DNA of 64,000 bases from Tardiphaga sp. P9-11 (GCF_008329525.1 NZ_NPKQ01000003.1:62001-126000), one strand, 5' to 3'. Positions 9,367 through 18,511 are shown, counted from the first letter of the stretch. Notes: generated by a model from the letters alone, not told the origin. Translations and numbers: made by a program.

Positions 9367-10173
9367 ATGTCGGAAACGACGGACACCGCATCAGACCAGT
9401 CCTCGACGCCCATCCTGACCATCGACGGCCCCCGCGCCACCATCCGCCTGAACCGCCCCCAGAAGCTCAACCGGCTGTCCCAGCTCGATCTGGACACCCT
9501 GATGGATCTGTTCGATCGCGTAGAGGCTGATCACGCCATCCGGGTGCTGGTTGTGACCGGAACCGGCCGCGCCTTCAGCGCCGGCTTCGACCTCAATGCA
9601 ATTTCCGAACGCGCCGCCAGTGCGCCCAAGCCGGTAGCCGAAGGCTCCTCCGGATCGGCCTTCGAGGCCGTCGCCAACCGGCTGGAAGACCTCGCGCTCC
9701 CGACCATCTGCCGGCTCAATGGCGGCGTCTATGGCGGCTCGACCGACCTGGCGCTGGCCTGCGACTTCCGCATCGGCGTCGACACTTGCGAGATGTTCAT
9801 GCCCGCTGCGCGGCTCGGGCTGCATTACTACAAAGGCGGCATCAAACGCTATGTCAGCCGGCTCGGTGTCGACAATGCCAAGCGACTCTTTCTGACGGCG
9901 CAGAAACTGGAAGCCAGCGAATTGCTGCGCATCGGATACCTCACCGCGACGGCGCCCGCCGAAGCACTGGACGAGGAAGTCGACAAGCTGGCGACGATCC
10001 TCGCCGGCAACGCGCCGATCGCCATGCGCGGCATGAAGCAGGCGATCAATGAGTTCGCCCGCGGCGAGCTGGACGAAGCCGCTGCTGATCAGCGCGCGCG
10101 GGACAGTATGCGCGGCGATGAAATCAAGGAAGGGACCAAGGCGTTTGCGGAGAAGCGGGCGCCGAGGTTCTGA
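9367..10173 (+). CDS. Enoyl-CoA hydratase/isomerase family protein
   Basis: Crotonase-fold protein of 268 residues acting on acyl-CoA esters. It carries the oxyanion-hole regions FSAGFDLNAI (about 75-84) and NGGVYGGSTDLALACDFRIG (about 118-137). The loop that normally holds the second catalytic glutamate reads LGLHYYKGGIKRYVSRLG, so the exact reaction (hydration, isomerisation or hydrolysis) is unresolved. The ATG at 9367 follows an AGGAG ribosome site. It is monocistronic, followed by a foldback repeat before the nitroreductase end. Confidence 0.88.
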   Translation: MSETTDTASDQSSTPILTIDGPRATIRLNRPQKLNRLSQLDLDTLMDLFDRVEADHAIRVLVVTGTGRAFSAGFDLNAISERAASAPKPVAEGSSGSAFEAVANRLEDLALPTICRLNGGVYGGSTDLALACDFRIGVDTCEMFMPAARLGLHYYKGGIKRYVSRLGVDNAKRLFLTAQKLEASELLRIGYLTATAPAEALDEEVDKLATILAGNAPIAMRGMKQAINEFARGELDEAAADQRARDSMRGDEIKEGTKAFAEKRAPRF

Positions 10174-10183
10174 AACTAACACT

Positions 10184-10329
10184 CGTCATTCCGGGGCGAG
10201 ACCAGCGCCGAAGGCGACGGGACCAAGCCCGGAATCCCGAGATGATAAAGCACTGCTGGATTCTCAGCCACTCCGGTTGGAGTGACTGAGGTTCGCGTGC
10301 GCAAGATGCGCCTGCGCCCCGGAATAACG
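10184..10329. repeat. Foldback intergenic repeat (CATTCCGGGGCG-type)
   Basis: Ends form an inverted repeat: CGTCATTCCGGGGCG at 10184-10198 and CGCCCCGGAATAACG at 10315-10329, matching at 14 of 15 positions. An internal hairpin (CTCAGCCACTCC-GGTT-GGAGTGACTGAG, 10263-10290) has an 11/12 stem. It fills the gap between convergent genes. The end sequence is repeated at 34511-34524, supporting a dispersed family. Confidence 0.65.
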
Positions 10330-10337
10330 GCCTGGGA

Positions 10338-11015
10338 TCACCCCACAAACGTCGCTACATCGCCTAACTGCGCACGGTTGGTCCGGTAGCTATTCACCTT
10401 GTGCTCGCGATCCGGATAGCCGAACGAGATGCCGCAAACCACGCGGCGGTCGTCGCTCATACCGAAATGCTTGCGCACGACCGCCGAATGAAATGCCAGC
10501 GCGGCCTGCGGCACGGTCGCCAATCCCAGCGCCTGCGCCGCCAGCATGAAGTTGTTCACATAGCCACCGCAGTCCACCGCGCCATAGACGCCGAGTGCCT
10601 CGTCCGAGGTGATGATCGCCACATGCGGTGCGCCGAAGAAGTTGAAGTTCTGCAACGCCTGTTCGGCATAGGCAGCTTTGTCGCCGCGCGCGATGCCCAG
10701 CGTGTTGTAGAGCTGGAAGCCGCTCTCGCGGCGGCGATCCAGATAAACACCGCGATATTCGCGCGGAAACTCAAAGTCCCCGGTGCTCGGCGTACCCGCG
10801 GCCGCAACCGGATACAACACGTCGCGGAATTTCCTGGTCGCTTCGCCCGACGTGATCGTCACCTGCCATGGCTGGCTGTTGCACCATGACGCCGTCTTCT
10901 GCGCGGCATTAAGAACGCGGTCGATGATGGCGCGTGGCACCTGCCCGGTCTTGTAGGCCCGGCAGGAGTAGCGTGACGCCAGGAGATCTTCGAGCGTGTC
11001 GATGGGAGCGGTCAT
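10338..11015 (-). CDS. Nitroreductase-family flavoprotein
   Basis: FMN-dependent NAD(P)H oxidoreductase of 225 residues. The N-terminal RYSCRAYKTGQVPRAIIDRVLNAAQKTASWCNSQPWQV is the FMN-binding hallmark; ARGDKAAYAEQALQNFNFFGAP and a C-terminal GISFGYPDREHKVNSYR complete the fold. It is the last gene of the minus-strand acyl-CoA operon, starting 8 bp after the preceding dehydrogenase, so it may reduce a pathway intermediate rather than a nitro compound. The physiological substrate is unknown. Confidence 0.88.
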   Translation of the reverse strand: MTAPIDTLEDLLASRYSCRAYKTGQVPRAIIDRVLNAAQKTASWCNSQPWQVTITSGEATRKFRDVLYPVAAAGTPSTGDFEFPREYRGVYLDRRRESGFQLYNTLGIARGDKAAYAEQALQNFNFFGAPHVAIITSDEALGVYGAVDCGGYVNNFMLAAQALGLATVPQAALAFHSAVVRKHFGMSDDRRVVCGISFGYPDREHKVNSYRTNRAQLGDVATFVG

Positions 11016-11023
11016 AATCGGCC

Positions 11024-12265
11024 TTACCGTCCCTTGGTCGGGACCTTGTTGAACGGCACGTCCTTGTCGACGCGGATATCGCCCGGCAGACCGAGCACGC
11101 GCTCGGCGATGATGTTGCGCAGGATCTCGTCGGTGCCACCCGCGATACGCATCGACGGCGAGCCGAGAATCGTCGCCTGGAATTCACCGGCCGCTTCCGC
11201 ATCGGCGCCGACCAGCGCGCCGGAGGCCCCCTGCAGGTCGGCGGCGAACATGGCGATGTCCTGCATCATCATGCCGGAGACGAGCTTGCCGATAGAATTT
11301 TCCGGACCCGGACGTTCGCCCTTCGACAGCGCGGAGATCGAGCGATAGCTGGTGTATTTCAGGCCGGAGTTCTTGACCGCCCAGCTTGCCAGCTTCGAAC
11401 GCACATTGGGATCGTCGATGGCGAGGCCGTCTTCCAGCATCAGATTGCTGCAATACTCGAACAGTTCCGGGAAGCCGGTCGCCACGCGCGACCCGATCGA
11501 CATGCGCTCGTTCATCAGCGTGGTCAGCGACACGTTCCAGCCGTCACCGACGGCGCCGAGCCGCTGGCTGTCCGGAATCCGAACATTGGTGAAGAACACC
11601 TCGTTAAATTCCTGCATACCATTGGCCTGTTTGATCGGCTTCACCTCGACGCCTTCGCTCTTCATGTCGAGGAAGAACATGGTGAGGCCCTTGTGCTTGG
11701 GCACATTGGGATCGGTGCGGGTTATGAGGATACCGTAGTCCGAATAATGCGCTCCGGAGGTCCAGATCTTCTGGCCGTTGACGATCCAGTCGTCGCCGTC
11801 CTTCTCTGCGCGGGTGCGGAGGCCGGCGACGTCCGAACCACCCGCGGGCTCGGAGAACAACTGGCACCAGACCTTTTCGCCGGAGGCCAGCGGCGGCAGA
11901 TATTTGCGCTTCTGGTCTTCGGACGCATAGGCCATCACGGTGGGGCCGCACATGCCCTGCCCGATGGCAAAAGGACGCGCCAGCTTGTCATAGACGCCCT
12001 CTTCCTGTTGCCAGATCACGCGCTCGATCGGCGTCGAACCGCGACCGCCATATTCCTTCGGCCAGTGCAGGCACGCCCAGCCGGCATCGGCCTTCTTCTT
12101 CTGCCAGGCCTTGGCGACGTCGAGCATCGCGTCGCGCTTTTCGCTGGCGCGCTTCGCCGACGGCTTGGTCAGCTCTGCTTCCAGTTCCTTGGGCGCATTG
12201 GCATCGATCCACTTGCGCGCGACGGCGCGGAATTCGGCTTCCTGCGGCGTGTCATCGAAATTCAT
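11024..12265 (-). CDS. Acyl-CoA dehydrogenase, first of a tandem paralog pair
   Basis: FAD-dependent alpha,beta-desaturase of acyl-CoA esters, 413 residues. The FAD/substrate regions CQLFSEPAGGSDVAGLRTRA and WIVNGQKIWTSGAH and the C-terminal IAGGTDEILRNIIAERVLGLPG are clear. Relative to the I-Y-E-G-T motif of medium-chain enzymes, the catalytic Glu position reads Gly, as in FadE/ChsE-type enzymes that place the base elsewhere or act as hetero-oligomers. It is highly similar to the next gene upstream (12329-13573) through most of its length, indicating a tandem duplication. 8 bp separate it from the nitroreductase gene. Confidence 0.92.
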   Translation of the reverse strand: MNFDDTPQEAEFRAVARKWIDANAPKELEAELTKPSAKRASEKRDAMLDVAKAWQKKKADAGWACLHWPKEYGGRGSTPIERVIWQQEEGVYDKLARPFAIGQGMCGPTVMAYASEDQKRKYLPPLASGEKVWCQLFSEPAGGSDVAGLRTRAEKDGDDWIVNGQKIWTSGAHYSDYGILITRTDPNVPKHKGLTMFFLDMKSEGVEVKPIKQANGMQEFNEVFFTNVRIPDSQRLGAVGDGWNVSLTTLMNERMSIGSRVATGFPELFEYCSNLMLEDGLAIDDPNVRSKLASWAVKNSGLKYTSYRSISALSKGERPGPENSIGKLVSGMMMQDIAMFAADLQGASGALVGADAEAAGEFQATILGSPSMRIAGGTDEILRNIIAERVLGLPGDIRVDKDVPFNKVPTKGR

Positions 12266-12328
12266 GGCAGTCGTCCTCTACGAAAAAGAAAAACTGCGAC
12301 CAGGACAGCAAGCCACCCTGGTCGCCAG

Positions 12329-13573
12329 TTATCGTCCCTTGGTCGGGATCTTGTTGAATGGCACGTCCTTGTCGACGCGGATGTCACCCGGCAAACCGAG
12401 CACACGTTCCGCGATGATGTTGCGCAGGATCTCGTCGGTGCCGCCTTCGACACGCGTTGCGGGCGAGCGCAGCAGCATCGCCTGGAACTTGCCGGCGACC
12501 TCCGCATCGTCGGGACCGTTGAGCACTCCGGCAGCGCCTTGCAGATCCAGCGCGTAAGTCGCGACGTCCTGCAGCATGGCGCCGGCGACGAGTTTGCCGA
12601 TGGAGTTTTCCGGGCCCGGCCGTTCGCCGCGCGACAGTGCGGAGATCGAACGGAATGCCGTGTAACGCAGGCCCGAGGCACGCACCGCCCAGTTGGCAAG
12701 TTTGGAGCGCACGGCGGGATCGTCGATGGCGGGACCGTCATCGAGCATCAGACTGTTGCAGAACTCGAACAGTTCCGGGAAGCCGGTGGCGACATTGGCG
12801 CCGATCGCCATGCGTTCGTTCATCAGCGTGGTCAGCGACACGTTCCAGCCATCACCGACAGCTCCCAGCCGCTGCGCATCGGGAATCCGCACGTCGGCGA
12901 AATACACCTCGTTGAACTCGGCCTGGCCGTTGGCCTGTTTGATCGGCTTCACCTCGACGCCCGGACTCTTCATGTCCAGGAAGAACATGGTGAGACCCTT
13001 GTGCTTCGGCACAGTTGGGTCGGTACGGGTAATCAGGATGCCGTAATCCGAGTAATGTGCGCCGGAAGTCCAGATCTTCTGGCCGTTGATGACCCAGTCA
13101 TCTCCGTCCTTCTCAGCGCGCGTGCGCAGACCAGCAACGTCCGAGCCGCCGGCGGGTTCGGAGAATAGCTGACACCAGATCTTTTCGCCGGATGCGAGCG
13201 GCGGCAGATAGTGCCGTTTATGTTCCTCGGAGGCATAGGCCATCATGGTCGGGCCGCACATGCCGTGGCCGATGATGAACAGCGCGCCAAGCTTGCCGAA
13301 TACGCCCTCTTCCTGTTGCCAGATCACGCGCTCGATCGGCGACGCGCCGCGGCCGCCATAGTCCTTCGGCCAATGCGGCACGGCCCAGCCGGCATCGGCC
13401 TTCTTCTTCTGCCAGGCCTTTGCGACTTCGAGGATATTCACGCTCTTGAGCTGGATGCGGCCGAGGGCGGCTTTCTTCAGCTCGTCCTCATATTCGCGCG
13501 GCGCATTGGCCGCGATCCATGCGCGCGCCTTGGCGCGGAACTCGGCCTCTTGCGGGGTGTCATCGAAATTCAT
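12329..13573 (-). CDS. Acyl-CoA dehydrogenase, second of a tandem paralog pair
   Basis: A 414-residue paralog of the downstream dehydrogenase with the same start (MNFDDTPQEAEFRA) and end (DKDVPFNKIPTKGR). It diverges mainly at residues 25-60 and in the C-terminal third (RSPATRVEGGTDEIL). FAD-contact segments CQLFSEPAGGSDVAGLR and QKIWTSGAH are intact; the Glu position in the GGT motif is Gly here too. It follows the third dehydrogenase by 12 bp. An alpha/beta pairing with that shorter subunit, as in steroid-type enzymes, is plausible but inferred. Confidence 0.92.
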   Translation of the reverse strand: MNFDDTPQEAEFRAKARAWIAANAPREYEDELKKAALGRIQLKSVNILEVAKAWQKKKADAGWAVPHWPKDYGGRGASPIERVIWQQEEGVFGKLGALFIIGHGMCGPTMMAYASEEHKRHYLPPLASGEKIWCQLFSEPAGGSDVAGLRTRAEKDGDDWVINGQKIWTSGAHYSDYGILITRTDPTVPKHKGLTMFFLDMKSPGVEVKPIKQANGQAEFNEVYFADVRIPDAQRLGAVGDGWNVSLTTLMNERMAIGANVATGFPELFEFCNSLMLDDGPAIDDPAVRSKLANWAVRASGLRYTAFRSISALSRGERPGPENSIGKLVAGAMLQDVATYALDLQGAAGVLNGPDDAEVAGKFQAMLLRSPATRVEGGTDEILRNIIAERVLGLPGDIRVDKDVPFNKIPTKGR

Positions 13574-13585
13574 CTCGATGGATCC

Positions 13586-14713
13586 TTACGCCGCATTCTT
13601 CTGGCGCATGCGTTCGATCAATTGGTCTTCCCAATAGGACAGCGAGCCCAATCCGACCGCGACGGCGTTGGAGCGGCGATAATACAGATGGCAATCGAAC
13701 TCCCAGGTGAAGCCCATACCGCCATGGACCTGGATGTTGTTCTTCGAGCAGTGCTGGAACGCCTGCGTCGCGCTGATGCGCGCGGCTGCGGCGGCTTCAG
13801 GCAGTTCGGATGCATTGGTCGAGAGCGCCCATGCGCCATAGTAGCAGTTGGAGCGCGCCAGCGTCGCGGAGACATACATGTCGGCAAGCATGTGCTTCAC
13901 CGCCTGGAACGAACCGATCTGGCGACCGAAGGCGATACGGTCGAGCGCGTAGTCGCGGCCCATTTCCAGTGCGCGGTCGGAACCGCCGACCTGTTCGAAG
14001 CCGATCAGAACGGCGGCGCGATCGAGCACTTGGCTGAGAATGCTCCAGCCTTCATTGGCGGCGCCAAGCAGCTCGGCCTTGACGTTCTTGAAGGAGATTT
14101 CCGCCTGATTACGCGAGGGATCGATGGAGGTCAGCGCCTTGGCCTCGACGCCTTCGCTGGTGAGATCGACCAGATACAATGCGATATCGGTATCCCGACC
14201 GGTCGAGCCAGTACGTGCGGCGACGATGGCGAAATCAGCAATCGCGCCGTCGGCCACTGGCTTCTTGGTGCCGTTCAACACGCCATTTGCAGCAGTCAGC
14301 TTGATCGCCTTCGGCGATGGATTGCCCGAACCTTCGAACAGCGCCAGCGTGCCGATGGCATTGCCCTGTGCAATCGCCGGCAGCCATTTCTGCTTCTGCG
14401 CATCGGAGCCTGCGAGCAGCAGCGCTTCAGCCGCGAGATAAACCGTGGACGAGAACGGCACCGGTGCCAGCGCGCGGCCCATTTCCTCTGCGATCACGCA
14501 CAGTTCGAGATGGCCAGCACCTGAACCGCCGAAGGCTTCCGGGATGGCGACGCCGAGGAAGCCCATATCCGCAAGGCCCTTCCAGAGCTCGCGATCATAC
14601 GGCGCCTTGCCGTCGATCACGGCGCGCACCGCCTTGGGCGGGCACTTCTCGGTGAGAAAACGCCGGGCCTCATCGCGGAGCTGCTTCTGGTCGTCGGAGA
14701 AATCGAAATTCAT
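13586..14713 (-). CDS. Acyl-CoA dehydrogenase, short third subunit
   Basis: A 375-residue acyl-CoA dehydrogenase family member starting MNFDFSDDQKQLRDEARRFL. It ends with VHGGMGFTWEFDCHLYYRR instead of the GGTDEI motif seen in its two neighbours, a pattern typical of partner subunits in heteromeric FadE/ChsE enzymes. The middle contains KPVADGAIADFAIVAARTG and the helix YALDRIAFGRQIGSFQAVKH. The start at 14713 is the family start; an upstream in-frame extension overlaps the ligase gene and is rejected. It lies 31 bp after the ligase gene in the same operon. Confidence 0.9.
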   Translation of the reverse strand: MNFDFSDDQKQLRDEARRFLTEKCPPKAVRAVIDGKAPYDRELWKGLADMGFLGVAIPEAFGGSGAGHLELCVIAEEMGRALAPVPFSSTVYLAAEALLLAGSDAQKQKWLPAIAQGNAIGTLALFEGSGNPSPKAIKLTAANGVLNGTKKPVADGAIADFAIVAARTGSTGRDTDIALYLVDLTSEGVEAKALTSIDPSRNQAEISFKNVKAELLGAANEGWSILSQVLDRAAVLIGFEQVGGSDRALEMGRDYALDRIAFGRQIGSFQAVKHMLADMYVSATLARSNCYYGAWALSTNASELPEAAAAARISATQAFQHCSKNNIQVHGGMGFTWEFDCHLYYRRSNAVAVGLGSLSYWEDQLIERMRQKNAA

Positions 14714-14744
14714 GGCGGTGTACTCTGTTCTAATCGATGAAAGT

Positions 14745-16619
14745 CTAGTTGAGGATGATGACGTCTTCGCCGGGATGATCGGCGTAAAGCTGCGCGACCA
14801 GCGCCGCGCGGCGTTCGAGGCCGGCGCGCTGGTTGATGTAGCCCTTGTCGGTAAGTTCGTTGCCGTCGATGGATGGCGGCTCGACCATGAACATCGCGCG
14901 CGCGATGCGCCGGCTGCTGGCGCCCTCACAGGAGGCGTTGTGCGTCTGCAGCCCCTTCTTCAGACAGGCAAGAACCGCGGGATGTTTCACCACATCCGCG
15001 AAATCAGCTTCGGGCTCGCCGATCAAGATGCGGCAGGCGGGCAGATTGGGCCAGGCAAGCACGCCGATGTAAGGACGATCCTGCCCGGTGATCAGCGCAT
15101 CCTGCATCACGGGCGTTGCCGCAGCGATGACGTCGGTGCGCAGCGAGCCAACATGCACGAAGGTGCCGGTCGTGAGCTTGAAATCTTCCACCACCCGGCC
15201 GGAAAAGATCAGGCCCTGCACGGGATCATTGTCGTCGACGAAGATGCCGGCATCGCCGATCTTATAGAAGCCTTCCTCGTCGAAGGCCGCTTTTGTCAGC
15301 TCCGGCTGGCGATAGTAACCAGGCATCACATTGACGCCGCGCAAGCGCAGTTCGTACTTCGAATCCACCGGCACCATTTTCAACTCGACGCCGGGGAACG
15401 GCAGACCGATCAGGCCGACGCGTTCTGTGTCCCAATAGGTGCCCGTCGAGGTCGGCGACGTCTCGGTGCAGCCCCAGCCGGTATAGAACACGATGCGCTC
15501 GCCGGTGGCGCGCACGGCCAATGCCTGCATACGGTCATAGAGATCGTCGGGGAGACGCGCACCGCCATAGGCCATCAGGCTCAGGTTCTTGAAGAACGAG
15601 CGCGCCAGCGCATCGTCCTTCTCCATCGCGCTGGCGATCGCCGCATAGCCCGCCGGCACGTTGGCGTAATAGGTCGGCGAGATTTCGCGCAGATTGCGCA
15701 ATGTCTCGTCGATCATGCCCGGCATCGGACGGCCATCGTCGATATAGAGCGTTCCGCCATCGATCAGCAGCGGATTGAACAGAGCATTGCCGCCCATGGT
15801 GTGATTCCACGGCATCCAGTCGAGATAGACCGGCGGCTGCGCATTCGGATCGCGTGGCCGCGTCTGCATCATCATCGCGGCATTCGCTGTCATCATCCGC
15901 TGCGTGTTGACGACGGCCTTGGGCATGCCGGTGGAGCCCGAAGTGAACAGCAGCTTGCCGACCGTATCGGGCTTGATATCCGCAAGTGATGCATCAACCG
16001 CGGGCGTAACCTTGGTCGCGACCATGTCGGCATAGGCCGTGCTGGCGATCCCCGCTGGCGGGCGCGCTACATGGATGATCTTGATGCCGGTGAGATCAAG
16101 CGCATCCAGTGCCTTCTGGAAGGTCGGCCCGTCCTGCACCATGACAGCAACAGGCTTCACCAGATCGAACAGATATTTGAGCTTGGCGTGATCCTGGCTC
16201 ATCAACGAATAGGCAGGCGATACCGGCGCAGCCGGATGCCGCGCCTGCATCGCTGCCATGGTCATCAGCGCATGCTCGATGGAATTGCCTGACAGGATCG
16301 CAACCGGTCCATCGGCCGCAAGCTTCATGTCCAACAGCGCCTGGGTCAGCGCATCGGCGGTCCGCTTCGCCTCGCCATAGCTGAGCCGGCGCCATTGCCG
16401 GTCATCGCCGGCGCGTTGGGCCAGCCAGGTATGATCGGGACGTTCCTTCGCCCATTTGGCCAGAGACGCCGGCAGATGTGTCTCATAAGCCATCAACGGT
16501 ATCAGTGACTTCATGACAATGACGCCGTCCGGCCGGCGCTCGACATCGATGTCGCGCTCCATCCAGTGGATCTTGCGGAAGGCGGGCTTTGTCAGCACCG
16601 CGGCAGCCTGGGCGTTCAT
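14745..16619 (-). CDS. Feruloyl-CoA-synthase-like ATP-dependent acyl-CoA ligase
   Basis: Adenylate-forming enzyme of 624 residues expected to activate an aromatic or related acid to its CoA thioester. Visible motifs are LLFTSGSTGMPKAVVNTQ (P-loop), GWGCTETSPTSTGTYWD, and KIGDAGIFVDDNDPVQGLIFSGRVVEDFKL around the A8 hinge. The long N-terminus (IHWMERDIDVERRPDGVIVMKS) and overall length match the group annotated as feruloyl-CoA synthase. The ATG at 16619 has GGAGAA upstream. Within the operon it would supply the substrate for the three dehydrogenases and the crotonase; the true acid is not determinable. Confidence 0.85.
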   Translation of the reverse strand: MNAQAAAVLTKPAFRKIHWMERDIDVERRPDGVIVMKSLIPLMAYETHLPASLAKWAKERPDHTWLAQRAGDDRQWRRLSYGEAKRTADALTQALLDMKLAADGPVAILSGNSIEHALMTMAAMQARHPAAPVSPAYSLMSQDHAKLKYLFDLVKPVAVMVQDGPTFQKALDALDLTGIKIIHVARPPAGIASTAYADMVATKVTPAVDASLADIKPDTVGKLLFTSGSTGMPKAVVNTQRMMTANAAMMMQTRPRDPNAQPPVYLDWMPWNHTMGGNALFNPLLIDGGTLYIDDGRPMPGMIDETLRNLREISPTYYANVPAGYAAIASAMEKDDALARSFFKNLSLMAYGGARLPDDLYDRMQALAVRATGERIVFYTGWGCTETSPTSTGTYWDTERVGLIGLPFPGVELKMVPVDSKYELRLRGVNVMPGYYRQPELTKAAFDEEGFYKIGDAGIFVDDNDPVQGLIFSGRVVEDFKLTTGTFVHVGSLRTDVIAAATPVMQDALITGQDRPYIGVLAWPNLPACRILIGEPEADFADVVKHPAVLACLKKGLQTHNASCEGASSRRIARAMFMVEPPSIDGNELTDKGYINQRAGLERRAALVAQLYADHPGEDVIILN

Positions 16620-16697
16620 GTGGTTTCTCCCAAAACCGTTCCTGTCGAACCATGATCTCGTTTGTCGGACCCTGTGTTCGTTGCGTGAGATCACGCA

Positions 16698-17513
16698 TTA
16701 ACGTGTGACGTAAACCGGCTTTCGTTTCTCGATGAATGCGCGAATGCCTTCCTCGAAATCGTCCGAGCGGCTGCACAGCACCTGATTGCGATCTTCCATG
16801 GCGATGACGGCTTCGATCGAGCCGGCATCCACGGACATGTTGATACATTCCTTGGACAGCCGCAGCCCCACCGGCGACGCGGTCATCATCGCATCAACAT
16901 AGGGCGCGGCAGCAGATTCGAGTTGACGGTCGTCGACGACTTCCGACACGAGACCGACGGCAAGCGCACGATCGGCATGGATGAAGCGGCCGGTGAGGAT
17001 CAGTTCGGAAGCGACGGAGACGCCGACAAGACGCGGCAGGAAATAGCTGGAGCCGATGTCGCAGCCACCCAGCCCAAGCTTGATGAAGGCGCAGTTCATT
17101 CGTGCCGACTTCGCGGCAATACGGATGTCGGCGGCCAGCGCCAGCGCGAAACCGCCGCCAGCCGCAGCACCCTGCACCAGCGCAATGATCGGCTGCGGGC
17201 AGCGGCGCATCAACATCACGATATCGGCGATGCGGCGCTGGGAATCCAGCGACTCGGTGACGGTACGCGGCGCGTTCTGGCCGGAGCGCGCGGCCATCGC
17301 ATGTTTGAGATCGAGCCCGGCGCAGAAATTGGCGCCTGCCCCCTTGAGGACGACAACGCGCGTCTTGCGGTTGCGCTGCAGGCTTTCGAAGTAGTCGTTG
17401 AGCGCGTCGATCAGAGCAGGATCGAGCGCGTTCAGGCTGTCCGGACGATTGAGCGTCACCCGGTCCACGCCATCGTCGTGTTCGATCAGCAGAGGCTCGG
17501 TCACAACGCCCAC
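16698..17513 (-). CDS. Enoyl-CoA hydratase/isomerase family protein
   Basis: Crotonase-fold enzyme of 271 residues. Oxyanion-hole regions are NFCAGLDLKHAMA (about 62-74) and QGAAAGGGFALALAADIRIA (about 114-133); the following loop KLGLGGCDIGSSYFLPRLVG lacks the usual glutamate of bifunctional hydratases. It probably acts on the enoyl-CoA made by the dehydrogenases of the same operon. It is 64 bp downstream of the SDR gene and 78 bp upstream of the ligase gene. Confidence 0.9.
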   Translation of the reverse strand: MGVVTEPLLIEHDDGVDRVTLNRPDSLNALDPALIDALNDYFESLQRNRKTRVVVLKGAGANFCAGLDLKHAMAARSGQNAPRTVTESLDSQRRIADIVMLMRRCPQPIIALVQGAAAGGGFALALAADIRIAAKSARMNCAFIKLGLGGCDIGSSYFLPRLVGVSVASELILTGRFIHADRALAVGLVSEVVDDRQLESAAAPYVDAMMTASPVGLRLSKECINMSVDAGSIEAVIAMEDRNQVLCSRSDDFEEGIRAFIEKRKPVYVTR

Positions 17514-17577
17514 TCCACACCCATCCGCGACTCAACAACGAGCCGTCCCCGCAACAGCGGGGACGGTGTTCGGATGA

Positions 17578-18336
17578 CTAGCGCGGAGCCATGCGGATGG
17601 CGCCGTCGAGGCGGATGGTTTCGCCGTTCAGCATCGGGTTCTCGACCATGTGAACCGCAAGGTTGCCGTATTCCGAGGCGTCGCCGAGGCGGGCCGGATG
17701 CGGGACCTGCGCGCCCAAGCTGGCGCGGGCTTCTTCGTTGAGGCCCATCAAAAGCGGCGTGAGGAACAGGCCCGGCGCGATGGTATTGACGCGGATCTTC
17801 TGCGACGACAGATCGCGGGCGGCCGGCAGCGTGAGGCCGACGACGCCGCCCTTCGATGCGGCATAGGCGATCTGGCCGATCTGGCCTTCATAGGCTGCAA
17901 CGCTGGCGGTGTTGATGATGACGCCGCGCTCTTCGCCGATGGCGTCCTGCGTGACGAGCTGTTCGGCGAACAAACGCAGGCAGTTGAAGGTGCCGACGAG
18001 GTTGACCATGATGACATTGGTGAACTTCTCGAGCGGATAGACGCCCTGCTTGCCGACGATGCGTTGTGAGCCACCGATGCCGGCGCAATTTACCAGCACG
18101 CGTGCGGTGCCATGCACAGCAGCTGCCTTGGCGAGCGCCGCCTTGACGTCGTTCTCGCTGGTGACGTCGCCGACGGTAGCAACGCCCTTCACTTCGGCGG
18201 CAACCTTCTCGGCATTGTCCTGCGCACGATCGAACACAGCGACCTTGGCGCCCTTGGCAGCCATCGCGCGCGCGGTCGCGGCGCCGAGACCCGAGCCACC
18301 GCCGGTGATGAATACGGCTACGTCTTTCAACTGCAT
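17578..18336 (-). CDS. SDR-family 3-hydroxyacyl-CoA dehydrogenase
   Basis: Short-chain dehydrogenase of 252 residues close to type-2 (HSD10-like) 3-hydroxyacyl-CoA dehydrogenases: glycine motif ITGGGSGLGAATA (10-22), NCAG, catalytic Ser in INTASVAAYEGQIGQIAYAASKGGV with YxxxK, and APGLFLTPLL. It would oxidise the 3-hydroxyacyl-CoA formed by the crotonase, completing a beta-oxidation round with the divergent thiolase. Its leader contains unusual tandem repeats (18350-18511), the last of which carries the ribosome site. Confidence 0.9.
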   Translation of the reverse strand: MQLKDVAVFITGGGSGLGAATARAMAAKGAKVAVFDRAQDNAEKVAAEVKGVATVGDVTSENDVKAALAKAAAVHGTARVLVNCAGIGGSQRIVGKQGVYPLEKFTNVIMVNLVGTFNCLRLFAEQLVTQDAIGEERGVIINTASVAAYEGQIGQIAYAASKGGVVGLTLPAARDLSSQKIRVNTIAPGLFLTPLLMGLNEEARASLGAQVPHPARLGDASEYGNLAVHMVENPMLNGETIRLDGAIRMAPR

Positions 18337-18349
18337 GGAGTAGAGCCTT

Positions 18350-18511
18350 TCCTTGGGCGTTTCTGATCGTTTCTTGAATTTTTGGGTCGCGAAGAAAAAG
18401 AAGAAGAAGAGGTCCTTGGGCGTTTTCTTGTTTTGTTATTCTTGAATTTGGTTCCTTGGGCGTTTCCAAACGTTCTTGAATTTTCTTGGTAGTCTTTCCT
18501 TGGGGCCGTTT
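18350..18511 (-). repeat. Imperfect tandem repeats in the SDR leader
   Basis: Three exact copies of TCCTTGGGCGTTT (18350-18362, 18413-18425, 18453-18465) and a diverged fourth (18497-18511) alternate with TTCTTGAATTT (18371-18381, 18439-18449, 18473-18483). On the coding (minus) strand the unit reads AAATTCAAGAA...AAACGCCCAAGGA, and the copy nearest the gene supplies the AAGGA-type ribosome site of the SDR. Unit spacing is 63, 40 and 44 bp; the 63-bp unit holds an extra GAAGAAAAAGAAGAAGAAG stretch. It lies between the TetR stop and SDR start. Confidence 0.75.

Noticed and set aside
11693-13168. Plus-strand frame of 491 codons antisense to the acyl-CoA dehydrogenases
   Set aside because: Typical long antisense frame in GC-rich coding DNA; His/Gly/Arg-rich, no domain, and the opposite strand is clearly coding.
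14445-15989. Plus-strand frame of 514 codons antisense to the feruloyl-CoA-synthase-like gene
   Set aside because: Same GC-driven artefact; the minus-strand ligase motifs are unmistakable.
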